Shown: positions 38,527-51,648 of the stretch, one piece after another | How the letters are laid out: each line of letters starts with the position of its first letter | How positions within the stretch are numbered: position 1 is the stretch's first letter | Assembly (NCBI GenBank): GCA_905182985.1 | Contig: CAJJDN010000006.1 | Coordinates: 63,914-127,913, forward strand | Origin: Paramecium sonneborni | Lineage: Eukaryota; Ciliophora; Oligohymenophorea; Peniculida; Parameciidae | DNA length: 64,000 bases | Direction of reading: 5' to 3' | Made by a program: the position numbers and the translations under genes | Notes under the pieces: model-generated | Databases searched by the model: none | The model's input: the letters and a program-made list of their open reading frames with translations, nothing else | What the model was told of the DNA's origin: nothing

Positions 38527-40259
38527 TCATACTAATTATTTAACCATATAAACTCCTTCAGTATGATATCCTAATTTTCGATAATAATGTCTAGTTCCAA
38601 TTCCTGCAATAACTGCCATTTTAGTACTTCCATGTTCTTCTCTAGCAATTTTTTCAGCTTCTTCCATAAGGAGTGTTCCATATCCTTAATGTTAAAATTT
38701 AGAAGGGTCTCTAGAATGAATAGGTACAACAGAACCATAAACATGTAATTCCCTAACCATAGAAGTAGGTTCTTGAGTTAATTCTTTTCTGAATGTATGT
38801 TTATCTAATTTCCTTAGTCTCAATAATCCTATTAAAATATCTTAGGAGGGATCTTCATAAGATAAGAATGTTTCCCATCCATCATTTGCTGTATAATCTC
38901 TTCTAATTAATTCAACTTATTCTGGTTTAATTTTATGATGCACTTCTTTGATTCCAACTTCTCTAGTTCTAACATCTCGACAGGCAACATTTAAATCTTT
39001 CATTCTTTATAATGATAATTCTCTTAAATTTCCATTATCCACTCCTGAAGTAACTAAAGGCATAGGAATATCTCTTTAAATTCTATATACTCTTGTCCAT
39101 GGTGGAACTAATGCAAGTATTTTAGCAACAACATCAACTAAGAAATCAGGTGGATAATTTCTATATTATCCATTTTTCCATAATTCATATAGTCCAGTTC
39201 CTCTAATAACTAAAGTAGGGTAAATCTAATTGTTTATATATTAAAATACTTTTAATCCATCTGGTCTGAAATCTGGATTTTCAAAAAACTCTTTAAAACT
39301 TTCTAAATCTCTTTCTACTCCCATATTTGGTAAATCAGGCATCATATGAGTTACAACTTTATATCCACTATCTTTACTCATAGCAAAACATTTTTTAACA
39401 GATTCAACTGTATGCCCTCTATTAGTATCTCTTGCAACTAATATAATATAATTGTAATATCTACTATCTTCATAAATTGATTAAACACCAACTTCAATTC
39501 TTGTACATCCATACAATAACATATCACTTAAATGACTTTTCTAACAAAAATCAGGTCTAGTTTCTATTGTGATACCAATACATTTCGATCTACTCTCTTC
39601 TGAAAATTACACTGATTCTTTAACAGTTTATGAACGATGACCACTTAAAGCATCATGTAAATTTCTAATAAAATAATCTCTATATTCTTAATCTAAAGAC
39701 ATAAATGTTCCACCCATAATAATATATTCAACTTTATCGCAATCATGACCTAATTATTTTAATTATGCTATTCTATCTCTTGCCTATATATATGGATTAT
39801 ATCTTGCTCTAATTGCTCTCATACTTGTAGGTTCATAACCTGTATAACTTTAAGTTGAATATTCAAAATCACTATCTGGTCCCTTTCATATATTCATAAA
39901 TTTTTTACTCCTGGACAATAAATACAAATATTTCCTGTTACTGCTATATGTGGACATCTATGAGGTTTTGCCATCACTGCTACCACTGCTATACCTGATG
40001 CTGTTCTTACTGGTTTTGCTTTCAATATTGGTATCAATTTGTCTTTATATTCATCAGGAATTGCTGATAAAATCTCTACTATCTTTGGTGCTCCAGATAT
40101 CTTATTCTTTTTAGAAAATTCTGCTTTTATTTATGCTAAATTAATCTTCTAATTCCCATCATATTATTTTATCAATTCTGCAACTATCTCAGAAATGCAT
40201 TTCAATTTATCCACTGTAGAATCTTACTATTTTTTACCCTTCTTCTCTTTTTACTCCAT
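38527..40259 (-). CDS. ELP3: Elongator complex protein 3 (tRNA uridine C5 modification enzyme)
   Basis: 568 aa. Elp3 is the catalytic subunit that starts cm5U/mcm5U formation at wobble uridine of tRNAs using a radical-SAM domain and an acetyltransferase domain. Visible: basic N-terminus; radical-SAM Fe-S motif [14 protein letters not shown] (CX9CX2C, as in Elp3); [49 protein letters not shown]; and the C-terminal GNAT part ([15 protein letters not shown] ... [17 protein letters not shown]). One 26-nt intron (39883-39908) lies within the cluster motif CPG^GPDSDF. All key residues appear intact. Confidence 0.97.
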
Positions 40260-40289
40260 TAATTTATATTAAAAAAGAATTATATTTAT

Positions 40290-40900
40290 ATTTATTATAG
40301 AAATTATTTAATTAATAATGATAATAATTTATATTGGTATCTTTAAATATTTTCTTATTCATCTTTTCTCTTCCTAATGCTTCTTATCCTTATCTAACCA
40401 ATATCACATTCTATATTAACATCACTCATTAATTTTATCATCTCTTTTCATATCTACCTTAAATTTTACAAACCAATTTCAAATCTCCCAGATCTCTCTC
40501 TTTATATAAACCAATATACTAATCTACTAAATATAATCAGCTATATTCATTATAATTCTGACAATAGCTTTTATTAAAATATAAAATCTCTTTCATCTAG
40601 ATCGAAATTTCATATTTTTGTATGAACATTCAATTTATCATATTATACATTAGATTTCAATCTTTTTATCCTTCCCTATTCATTCATAAATCTTTAATTT
40701 TACTTATCTCTAATGTACAAAAAGTTGAGCCAACATATCATTTTTTTTACAAATGACATCATTTTTTTCTAGTCTCTCGCAATGGTCAAATCCTAAAAAA
40801 TATTATAAAAACAAGACTGGCGATTTTCACTTTACATTTCAAATTTAGAAATACAAACAACTATACAAATAAGCTAAAATGTGATATATAATTATAAATT
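40290..40900 (-). CDS. Unresolved intron-rich gene or relic
   Basis: Coding-like blocks on the minus strand: DHCERLEKNDVICKKNDMLA, then after a 28-nt GT-AG intron GRIKRLKSNVQYDKLN, then YIGLYKERDLGDLKLVCKIQ and QEALGREKMNKKIFKD. Introns of about 28, 31, 36 and 33 nt would connect them. Another frame stays open with three in-frame TGA. The two readings cannot be decided by eye. It may belong with the small ORF at 40928-41188. No family recognised. Confidence 0.35.
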
Positions 40901-40927
40901 TAGTAAAGTACAAACACTAAAAGAAAT

Positions 40928-41188
40928 TCATTCAAAATTTTGTTGGACTTCAGCAAACTTTTTCGTTAGATAAGAATTCCAAGAATAAAGCTTCTCAGTT
41001 AATTCTAAAACTTAAGATGTTTTTCTTGTTCTTTATGTAAATTAAAATGAGTATGCTCTCTTTGAATTTTTAGTTGTTAATGGAGATGTTAATATAGTCT
41101 TAAGCTCAGTATCATCTTCTTCAGGCACTGGTGATATATCTCCAAAGCTTTGCAAGCTTGACAAAGGGGACTTCTCTTATTTCTACAT
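40928..41188 (-). CDS. Small unknown protein or exon, 86 aa
   Basis: 87 codons from ATG 41188 to TGA 40928, starting MQKQEKSPLSSLQSFGDISP and ending in a helical part (VLELTEKLYSWNSYLTKKFA). Codon choice looks like real coding. It may be the first exon of the unresolved gene immediately downstream at 40290-40900. Confidence 0.5.
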
Positions 41189-41900
41189 ATCAATCTGAAA
41201 ATAATTAAAAAAATATTAAAATATTATAGATATCCTAAATCTTGCATATATTAATACTCCCAATTGCCGACCAAATTATTTTCAATTATAATCTGTCCAA
41301 TAATGGTCAATTCTAAAAAGTTCAGTTTTTATTATTTATTTTCTCTCCTCTTCAGAGGATCTATTTGTACTACAAATTCTATTAATAATATGTTGAAAAT
41401 AGAATATGCGTAAATTAATTTACAAAAACATTTACATACAGTTTATTAAATAAATCAAAATTTATTTAATAAAAATAATTTATTATTCTCCTTAATACCT
41501 GAAAGAATAATATCTAAAATTTCTCTTATATGAATAAAAATAATATAAAATTCATATTAAACATAATTAAAATTATTATCTTATTCATTTAAAACCTAAT
41601 ATTTTGTAAATTTTATTTATAAAAAATTAGATTTTCTTTTAATTAGGTTGAAAAAATGTTTAAATTTAATATTTTCGATGTGATGAATATTTAATATATA
41701 AATAAAGAATATAATTTGAATTAAAAATCGTTAACTCTAAAACTATTGATAGAAGAATGAATATATTATTGAGAATATAAATCATAGATTAATTGATATT
41801 TTGTCAAAATATTGAATATCTTAGATAGATTAATTTTATCATAATTTATATCGATAATAATGAATTTTTGATTAAAATAAATATATTCATAAATAAAAAA
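41189..41900. other. Non-coding, about 0.7 kb
   Basis: AT-rich spacer between a minus-strand and a plus-strand gene, presumably holding promoters. No coding stretch or RNA gene recognised. Confidence 0.4.
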
Positions 41901-43060
41901 ATGTTTTCTGTCATAGTAACAATTTTCCATCTTTTGACAGCATTAATTTCAATCTTGTGTGTAAATAAGGGATTAAAGAAATTTAATTCTCCTTTATACA
42001 AGAATTTGAATATTCCAGAGAAATATAAAGCATTTAGAAGGACAGATATAAATAATTGGAATAGATGGGAAATGTATATTTGTAGCTTAATTTTATTTCC
42101 TTTGAGACTAATTTTAAATTTAGCAGTAGTGATATTTTTTATAATAACAATGTGGGTAGCAACGCTAGGTTAAAACTATTTATTTTAACATTTAGGTTTT
42201 AAGCTAAAGAATCCTTGGCCTGAATCTAGATTGAAAGCATTTAAGCCATTATTATAAAGTTTGGCAAAATTGTATCTTTATTCGAATGGATTTATATTCA
42301 TAAAGGAGAAAACATTGAGGTAAATAAAAGTAATATTTTATAAAAAGATTTGAAGATTTTATTCCTGGTTATTAGAAGACAGATTTAAGTAAAGGATAAC
42401 CTTCAATAATAATTTCAAATCATTCTAGTTGGTATGACACAATAACTTATGTATATAAATATTTACCTTCATTTATGTCAAAAGTTTCAGTGAGTAAATA
42501 TCCATTTTTTGGATGGATAACAACATCATTAAAATCAATATATGTTGATAGAGAAAATGAAGAGAGTAGACATAAATGTGTAGCAGATTTAGCTGAAAGA
42601 GTGAAATAAATAAATTAAGGGTAATTGTATCCTCCTGTGATTATATTTCCAGAAGGTACAACAACAAATGGGGAATGTTTAATACCTTTTAAAAGAGGAG
42701 CTTTTGATCCATTATTGCCAGTTAAAATTTGTTGTTTGAAATATTCAAAAAGAAGATTTCATCCAGTTATGGATGTTATTGGTATTGGATATATGACATT
42801 ATTTGCATTAAATTAATTTGTGAATGAAGTAGAAATAATAGAATTTGAAGATCTCTTTGATCCAACTTACCTTAATTTACAAAATTATCCATAAGAAAAA
42901 AGAGTATTATAAATGATATATAATTTAGTGGGAAATATATGCAGAAGCATGTAGAACAGTAATGGCTAAAGCTCTTGGAATTAAGTTAATTGATGCTACT
43001 TTTAGAGATGGTGCTGAATATTAAAAAAAATATGTTACAGGATAATTAAAATTAGAGTGA
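41901..43060 (+). CDS. Lysophospholipid acyltransferase (LPLAT family)
   Basis: 359 aa membrane enzyme that transfers a fatty acyl chain to a lysophospholipid or glycerol-3-phosphate-type acceptor. An N-terminal hydrophobic segment and a second one (ILFPLRLILNLAVVIFFIIT) precede the acyltransferase domain. The catalytic motif NHSSWYD (HX4D) and FPEGTTTNG are present, with VGKYPFFGW-like sequence SKYPFFGWITTSLKSIYVDR between them. Closest in layout to LPCAT/LPEAT-type enzymes. Introns: 42169-42195 (27 nt), 42320-42347 (28) and 42904-42928 (25). ATG 41901 is chosen because earlier in-frame codons lack ATG. Confidence 0.85.
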
Positions 43061-43079
43061 TAAATTAATTATTAAATAT

Positions 43080-43997
43080 ATGAGTAATTTTAAAAGAAAT
43101 GATAATTCTAAAAAAGAAGATCCATATAAAGCTTATTTTGGCCATCCTGAATTAGATGCACTTTTAGGTAATACTCTTTTGAAAGGTTAAATCATTTTTA
43201 TTGAATAAGATGCACCAACAACTATTTATAAATAATTCTTAAGATATTGTATTGGCAATTCTTATCATAAAAATCATATATCAATTATCTTTGATCAATT
43301 TTCTGAATAATGGTCTAAAATAATCCCTAAAAAGTAGGTTGAAAATTCTTAAAATTAAGATGAAAAAGAATTATAACACAAAATTGCTTGGAGATATAAT
43401 CAAATGTAATAGTAATTTGCCATTAAAAATATTGATTCATCTATATTTTATTTAGATTTATCAAAATCAGAAACAGAATAGGCTGTTGAAAATCATTTAA
43501 AACTAAATAATTATGAAGAAATAAACAACTTATAATAATTCTTATAAAATATTACTAAATAATATGAAAAATCATTAAAAACAAGTACAGATTCAAATCT
43601 TAAAAAATTAATTATTCATGATTTTTGGGATAAAATACCTTATAATCAATAAGATCTGAATTAATTTTTATATTCTTTGAAAGTTTTAGTTCGTTCCTCA
43701 TTTATGTTGTGTATAATTACTCTTCCAGAAAGAAGAATGGATTTGATGTAATTTTGTGATTTTTATATTACAATTACTTAACTTTTTGGAAATAAAGAAT
43801 TTTCAGATTTCTAAGGAATGATTAAATTTGATAAAATTGGATGGGGTGGTTCACTTAAATAAGTATAATTAGATAATGATAAATGGGGAATAAAATTGAC
43901 ATAAAAATAATTAAAAATAGAATAATTATATGAAACTGCTATAGAAGATGATTCAGAAGAAGAAATAAAAAATAAAAATAAAATTGAACAATTTTGA
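43080..43997 (+). CDS. ELP4: Probable Elongator complex protein 4
   Basis: 305 aa, intronless. RecA-like Elongator subunit of the Elp4/5/6 ring that helps deliver tRNA. Supporting features: N-terminal GHPELDALLGNTLLKGQIIF and IEQD in the position of the RecA-like core; the Elp4-typical KIAWRYNQM; and C-terminal FGNKEFSDFQGMIKFDKIG. Length is slightly shorter than yeast and human Elp4. The start lies 19 bp after the acyltransferase stop, on the same strand. Identity rests on these motifs read by eye; ELP3 lies 2.8 kb away. Confidence 0.75.
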
Positions 43998-44568
43998 TGT
44001 TTAAATAAATTTTTAGGATAGATAGTATACTTTTAATTGTGTAGTAATTTTATAAATAAATATTATTTGTCAAGTAAATTTTACAGACTTTGATCTCAAA
44101 TGCTTACAAAAGGGTCTCTATATTAGCTCCAAATTACTTATAGACATTTCTAAATTTGTATGCTTAATTGACATTGATTTTCGTTCTATTTTTTATTTTA
44201 TTACTTTCTATTTAGGCATATTTCTATATAAATAATCAGAGTCACTGTCATATGATTTTTGGTCATTGACATCAAAGTTAAGAAATAAATATTTGAGATT
44301 TTTTCTTGGATTTGTAAATTTTATTGGATTGTTAGGGTTTCTCTTTTTTTCTGAACCAAATTTTTTCAAGAAACAAGCATTTCTAGTCTAATATTGGCCA
44401 GAGATAGTTATTTGTGGAATATTAAAATCAAAAAGAATTGCTCCTAGTACTGGTGTTTAAGATCTTAATTGCTATTTCATTTATCAAACAGTATATTATT
44501 AAAATTATTTATACTTCATTTCTAATAAATAAATTAATGTAATCAGATATATTATAATTGAGAAATGA
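43997..44568 (+). CDS. Hydrophobic membrane protein, frame unresolved
   Basis: ATG at 43997 overlaps the last base of the Elp4 stop (TGATG) and opens about 94 codons with a hydrophobic segment (LTLIFVLFFILLLSIQAYFY) to TGA 44277. A second frame then continues as convincing coding sequence (YLRFFLGFVNFIGLLGFLFF, QYWPEIVICGILKSKR) to TGA 44566. No clean GT-AG intron joins them, so a frameshift or unusual intron is present. No family recognised. Confidence 0.4.
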
Positions 44569-44702
44569 ATAATAATAGAATTAAGGATGAAGAAGTCATT
44601 AAGTTAACTAATAAATTTTATAGAAAGAAAATAACAAAAATATTTTGTTTATTATGAAAAACTTCTGCTAAGTATTTATTTTTGACAAAATTAGAGATAA
44701 TT

Positions 44703-45047
44703 ATGAATTTGGTAAATATGTTAATAGAAAATAAATTAAATATAAATCTTATGGAAGTTTAAGAACTAGAGAATCTATTTTCTCTATTTGAACATAAATC
44801 ACTTTACATTGAAAATTTTTCGGCTCAAATTTATAAGGAGGGATTGTTAGAAGTTATTTCAAGTTATTAATTTTATTCATTGACAATTTACCTTAAAGGG
44901 AAATTTAATTTAAAACAAAAAAATTTTAGGATGTAATTTTAATTAAGTTTGTTGGATTTTATAGATATAGATCTTATTTAATAAGTAGTTTTTTAATATT
45001 AAATCCATGTGTTATTAGAGTATAAGATATTTTAATATAATTATTGA
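44703..45047 (+). CDS. Small unknown ORF, 114 aa
   Basis: 115 codons, start MNLVNMLIENKLNINLMEVQ, rich in Leu, Ile, Glu and Phe. The same frame is open further upstream from an ATG at about 44565 with a single TGA between, so the gene may be longer. A weaker coding piece (KRYKLNDIESLYNKYLKA) follows near 45083. Function unknown. Confidence 0.35.
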
Positions 45048-45272
45048 TAGTTGTTAATAATAAGGTGTAGTTCTTTAAATAATGAAAAGATATAAATTGA
45101 ATGATATTGAATCTTTATACAATAAATACTTAAAAGCAGTATTGAGATGTATATGATTCTTAAATAAGAAATAATAATAATATTGGTTTAAATACTTAAT
45201 TTTATGAGTAGTTATAGAGTTAATAACGTATAGAAATAATTTAGATTTTATATAAATAATTAAATAACATAT

Positions 45273-45560
45273 ATGGATAAATCAGTTAAGATAAACGAAA
45301 AGGGAAGTGGAATAACAGATTAAATATAAAATGAAATAGTCACAATTGTGAAAAATGCAATATAAGTTCATAAGCAATTTTTAGGTGAGGTTTGCAATTA
45401 AATTGCAAATGTATTATGTTAAAAATATGGAGGATGGTGGTGTTGTTTTGTAACAGATAAAGATGCAAATTATGGATCTAGATTATTCAATTTTGATCAT
45501 ATGTTTTTAGATGCAACAATAGAGTAAAAACGATTTACTATATTCAAATCAGCAAAATGA
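45273..45560 (+). CDS. Dynein light chain (LC8-like)
   Basis: 95 aa, intronless. LC8-family small subunit of axonemal or cytoplasmic dynein. The N-terminal half is helical (IQNEIVTIVKNAIQVHKQFL), then the family's core strand motif CQKYGGWWCCFVTDKD (compare KYGPTWHC in LC8), and a C-terminal strand ending QKRFTIFKSAK. Length fits (LC8 is 89 aa). It is a divergent member, so an outer-arm light chain rather than canonical LC8 is likely. Confidence 0.78.
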
Positions 45561-45605
45561 TTATGTCAATTAAAATGCAAATCAATTAATTTATTAATAT
45601 TATAA

Positions 45606-45685
45606 GTTGACGTGGCCGAGTGGTCTAAGGCGCTGGATTAAGGCTCCAGTCCGAAAGGGCGCGAGTTCGAACCTCGCCGTCAACA
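45606..45685 (+). tRNA. tRNA-Leu, anticodon AAG
   Basis: Acceptor stem GTTGACG/CGTCAAC, D arm with A box TGGCCGAGTGG, anticodon arm CTGGA-TTAAGGC-TCCAG (anticodon AAG, reads CTT), a long class-II variable arm, and T arm GCGAG-TTCGAAC-CTCGC. No intron. A T5 run at 45691 can act as pol III terminator. It is class II, as expected for leucine. Confidence 0.95.
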
Positions 45686-45728
45686 TTTATTTTTATAGTT
45701 TTTATTTTTATAAAATATACTTATTTAA

Positions 45729-47895
45729 TCATTTTTTAGCACTTATTGGTCTTTTTGAAGGATTACTTTATTTATTTACTACTGCAGATTATGGTCTTTA
45801 TACATACTGTTATTAATTAAATTGTTAAGATTCATCTTATTGTAGATCATAAAACTATTATTGATCTACAGTTTATCTTTTCATATCAGCTTAATAGTAT
45901 TTACCATCAGTTCCTTTTACCTAATATGGTTTAATAATCTTACTCTTTATTAATTAGTAGTGCTGCAACTTAAACAATTAATCGGATAAAGCTTTTTTGT
46001 ATTGATTCCAATTATTTAATCAGTTGGAGGTGATGCAGATTACTAAAAATTCATTGGAGATTTCTTCAATTACACTAATATATATTAATATATATAAAGA
46101 TACCTTATAAGGCTTCTATTTCTCTTCTTAAATAATTAATTGTCTCCATCGCTTATCCTAATCTAGTCTCTAAATTATATAATTCTCTTTTCATATCATC
46201 TTCATTAGCCTTTACTTTAACTTATTTTATCAATCCATTTATATCTAGATCTCTAAATATTCTAGTTACTCTTCTCTCTATTTCATTTGCACTCTCTACT
46301 TTATGACTTATATCTTATAGATCTTTTTAAATTTTTCTTATTTTATCATCTTCAAGATTGCCTTACTATTAAAACTGTTCAAACATTCTATTTATTTCAT
46401 CTTTTGTAACATATTTTGATTCTTCTGGACTTTATTATTATTATTGTTATTATTATTATTAATATAATTATGAAAAGAATTGAAAACTATCATATCTAGA
46501 TTTAAATTCTGCATCTAATGTTTCCCAATGTACATTATTTCTAATTGACATTTCTTCTAATTTTTTAATATCTCCTTCTAAAGTACAAATTTTATGAGGA
46601 TCAATTTTAGATAATAGATATGCTACATTTTCAGCATTTAAATTCATATCTTTTAAAGCCTCTACTCTTTCTTTTGCTTCATCATTTAATCTTTAAATTC
46701 CATCTTCTAATTATTTTATTTTTTATCTATGTTAATCTAATTAATTAGAAACATCCAATTTATTTATAGCAGTTGCTAATCTACTATTTAAATCAATTAT
46801 TTTATCACCTTATTATTTATTTTATTCTACTAATTTATCAATCAAATTAATTTTAGATTTCAATCTAACACTTAATTAATATATATTACAAATCATTCAT
46901 TTCATTTAATTGTAATTTTAATTTAGCTTATTTTTCTCCAACTGTATCATCAATTCCCTTAATTTAACTTCTAATATAAGCTATATCTTATTAAAATTTA
47001 ATTAACTAATCATTATTTTACATTTGTTAAATCTAATATATAAATATTATATTATATACTTCTTTTAATAATTTATCTTCACTAGTTCTAATAGCTTCAT
47101 TAACAAATTCTTCATTAGTTCTCTTTGATAAAAGGTCTTAACAATCATGTATTTTCCATAATGTTTTTCTTAAATTTAAACTTATTATGCCTACCTTTCA
47201 ACATCTCTAACTGCTTCTTCAAATTTCTATATATCTGTCGATAATTTCTTTTCAACTGTATCTAGTTCATGTCGACCATTCTTTTATAAATCTTCAATCT
47301 ACTATTCTAATTAGTTTTTTTATTTTCTCATCTTCTCTTTACATTCTTTTGTATCAAACTTTGTTAACATATCGTTTTCCAATTTTGTTAATCTTTAATC
47401 TTATCTCTATTATTATAATCAATATCTACTTTCTTCTCTCGATAAAGATGTTAAATGATTTAAATAACTGAAAATAACTTTCCTCTTAATTCAGTTATAA
47501 TTTTCTCCAAAGCTCCTTTTCCAAACTTTTGTTTCCCCTAAATTTATGTTATATATGTGCTCAATTAAGTTGATAATTCTTTCTCTATATCCTTGTCTGA
47601 AAATAACAAAGAATCACTTAATAATTGAAACTATTCTTAAACCTAAATTAAATCTAAATTCTAACTAATAAAATTATTTCGCTAGGTCCAAGTAATTTCT
47701 TTATTCCTTCAATCTCTACTGTATGATTATCAAGATCTGCTTATACTCCTTCTAAAAATTGTTTCAAATGATCATAATTAACATCCAGTTTAAATAATGA
47801 TACTCCCTTCAAACTTAACTCATCTATTATTATTTATTCAAAATACCTCCTAATTCTTTTCTACTTTTTGAACTTCCTTTGCTTTTAATATCCAT
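45729..47895 (-). CDS. Long coiled-coil protein, roughly 620 aa
   Basis: Starts MDIKSKGSSKSRKELGDE. Mostly charged coiled coil (KLENDMLTKFDTKECKEKMR, VEKKLSTDIQKFEEAVRDVE, NEIERRVTRIFRDLDINGLI) with a poly-Gln stretch at about 46430-46460 and a Pro/Ser-containing C-terminus ending SNPSKRPISAKK. Several introns of 23-29 nt are clear (near 47850, 47190, 47050, 46875 and 46080-46110). The frame changes at about 47660 and near 46030 without a recognisable intron. These may be sequence errors. Function unknown; ends 44 bp from the tRNA gene. Confidence 0.65.
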
Positions 47896-48435
47896 TTTAT
47901 TAAATAATATATAAAAATTTATAAATGACTTTATCTAATATAACTATAAACTGTTTAAAACATAAGTAATCAACTCTATTCATCTTTAAAAGTTCTTATC
48001 TTATACATGTTTAAATTATTTCAATTATATTTTATCTTCTTTTATTAAATATATATAATTTAAAGGTTTTAAAGATTTCCTATTAACTCAAAAAAATATA
48101 ATTCCTAAAAATAGTTTTAACTAGTACTTTATCGTGATTTCATAATTCGTTTTTACTGGGAAGTTTAAGATTTGTAAAACAACTCAACTTAATTCAAATT
48201 ATTTTTCTTAATTTAATATTTCAGTATTTAAATTATTTAATTATTTTACAATATCTCATTTATCTTAAATACTTATGAGTTTAATTTTCCTTCAAAATTC
48301 CAATTAATAATGAGTTTTTGATTACTAGATATTTGCTAAAATAATCTTAGAACTCTTTGAATGTTATTTTTGTATTTTACTATTCATTAATACGTATATA
48401 ATAACTTAATCATTAATGGATAGAAACTATCTATT
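47896..48435. other. Non-coding, about 0.5 kb
   Basis: AT-rich with no supported reading frame. Confidence 0.4.
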
Positions 48436-48990
48436 TCATGAAATTAATTTAATTTTCATTATTATTTATTTTTAATACTTCACTAATACAATTAAAACAT
48501 TTTTAAATATCATTACTGAAATATTAGATTCGAAATTATTTTCTAATTCTCTCATGACTAGGCCTGTTATTTGTGAAATAGATAAATAATTTTCATAGGA
48601 ACTCTACTTAAGTAGATTATTTGAAATGTTCAGCAAAACTTGGAAGAAGTAAACTTTTTGTTTACTTAATCAATCATTCAGACATTAGATATAAAATTAT
48701 CAAGCATTTAGTAATTAAATCCTGCACATTATCAAAGATAGTTCAACATATATAATTTTCAAAATCAGTGTATTATTTATCAATATCTATAGAGTCACAT
48801 ATTGCATATTAAGAATGATTTTCAAAAATATTAAATCTAAACAATATATTAGGATTAAAATTATCTACAAATTTAACATTACCAAAAGTCTATTATTTTT
48901 TGTTAATATTCAGGCCAGCAACTATATAAATATTGTTATATATTGACAAGTTTTAATTCTTCATAAATTAGTAACTGATAAAAGGATCAA
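48436..48990 (-). pseudogene. Decayed coding sequence, unknown protein
   Basis: A minus-strand frame reads well (VAGLNINKKQQTFGNVKFVD, FENHSQYAICDSIDIDKQYT, KSLLLPSFAEHFKQST) but carries TGA codons near 48745 and 48685. It then shifts frame to another coding-like piece (ISQITGLVMRELENNF) ending at 48436. The TGA positions could each be a former TGG. No fitting introns. Family not recognised. Confidence 0.45.
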
Positions 48991-49607
48991 TCTATCTTCC
49001 TTTTTATAAGAACCTAAGTTTAAGGATGAATGATGATTTTTAAAGTCATTTAAATGGATGATTTAAATAGGTATTATTAGAATTTATAATTATTTATAAA
49101 TAATTTGTTTCTTTTAATAGAATATATATGTATATAATAATATAATAATTATGTTGAAACATACTATTTTAGAATGTTTAGGACAGAATACATAGAAAAT
49201 ATGAAAGTATTAAAAGTTGTATAAGAATTTTAAATGAATATAAATCTATGATAGTTATTTAAAAAAAATGAATAAAAGAACTAAATATACAAATAATATT
49301 GTTGAAAATGTAACAATAGTTTTTAAGTTATTGATGTAATTTAGTAAATAAGATATTGGAAGTTAATTAAAATTAATCATGAAAGGTAGAGGATTAGATT
49401 AGAGTGAATAATTTTGAATTTAAAGAGTTGAATTAGGTTTTTGGTTAGATTTTAAGTAATTTAGATAGAAAAGTAAAATATGAGATTATAATAATAGATA
49501 TTCTGGAGAACTGACTTTAATTGCAGTGATTTGTAAAATATTGAATATAAAAAGTGAATGTATTTATATATATCTTATTAAATATTCTGTTCAAATAATT
49601 ATATTAA
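48991..49607. other. Mostly non-coding spacer upstream of PP2A
   Basis: Contains two short plus-strand coding-like pieces (FRTEYIENMKVLKVVQEF near 49180 and a 49-codon ORF at 49268-49417), too short or broken to call a gene. Confidence 0.3.
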
Positions 49608-50716
<1,109 letters not shown>

Positions 50717-51648
50717 AATATATAAATATGTTGTCTAATATCAATTAATATCTATCGCAAAACATTTATTACAATCAATATTACTACTATATATTAATCA
50801 ACTATTATTATTCATATATCTCAACTTATTATCAACTTTTGGAATTCAAATATTCCAACTATCAATCATTCATTCTCTCTTTCTTAAATCAATTTTATTT
50901 ATCTAACTACTAAATATATTTCAAACTTCACATACTCTATCATCAACAAGAACAATTACTGTCTCTTTTTTTTACTTTCTTATTCTTTATTATATATACC
51001 CTATTATTTTTCATTTCCTAAAGTAGATTTAATTATTAGAATATCAGAAATTCCTTGTTCTTATTTAAAATATTCAAATAAATAAATTAATTTCATATAT
51101 CTTATATACTTATTCTAATAATCCTTAAATTTTAAAACAAAAGATATAAAGAATTAGAATTTTCAAATCAGAAGCTATAACTGTCTTGTCATTTTCAAAA
51201 ATTAATCAGTAAATATTATCTATCAAATTTATGTTTACTAAAATATAGTTACTAGATTTTTAAATTATGAAAATTTCTCTTATTGATATGAATATATACA
51301 ATAAAAAAGTATTAAAATATCATATTTAAAGTTAAATTTCATTTTCGATTCAATTTATAAACTTAAATTCTCCTAATTTCTTTAAATTTGGACTACCTTA
51401 CATAAATGATGACTATATATATTAAAGCGTATCTTAAATTCATTTTTATCCATACTTTAAAAAAAAATACTATAATTAACTCTAAACTTTATAGAATGAT
51501 TAGATTTTTCTTATAAATTATTGAGAATTTAATTGATGATTATTATACATTTTGAAAAGTTAATTAGAACATAAATTAACATCTAAATCATTTATCATAT
51601 TTATATATATTGTTTAATTAAGATAATTTATTAAATCATAATAATTTA
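50717..51648. other. Non-coding, about 0.9 kb between convergent genes
   Basis: Highly AT-rich, no coding or RNA signal recognised. Unusually long for a tail-to-tail spacer in this window, where others are about 30-50 bp. Confidence 0.45.

Noticed and set aside
45607..45816. ORF over the tRNA (69 aa, starts MTWPSGL)
   Set aside because: It is the tRNA-Leu gene read as protein plus flanking AT-rich DNA.
50717..51648. Telomere or subtelomere
   Set aside because: No G4T2/G3T3-type or C4A2/C3A3-type repeats are present in the long AT-rich spacers.
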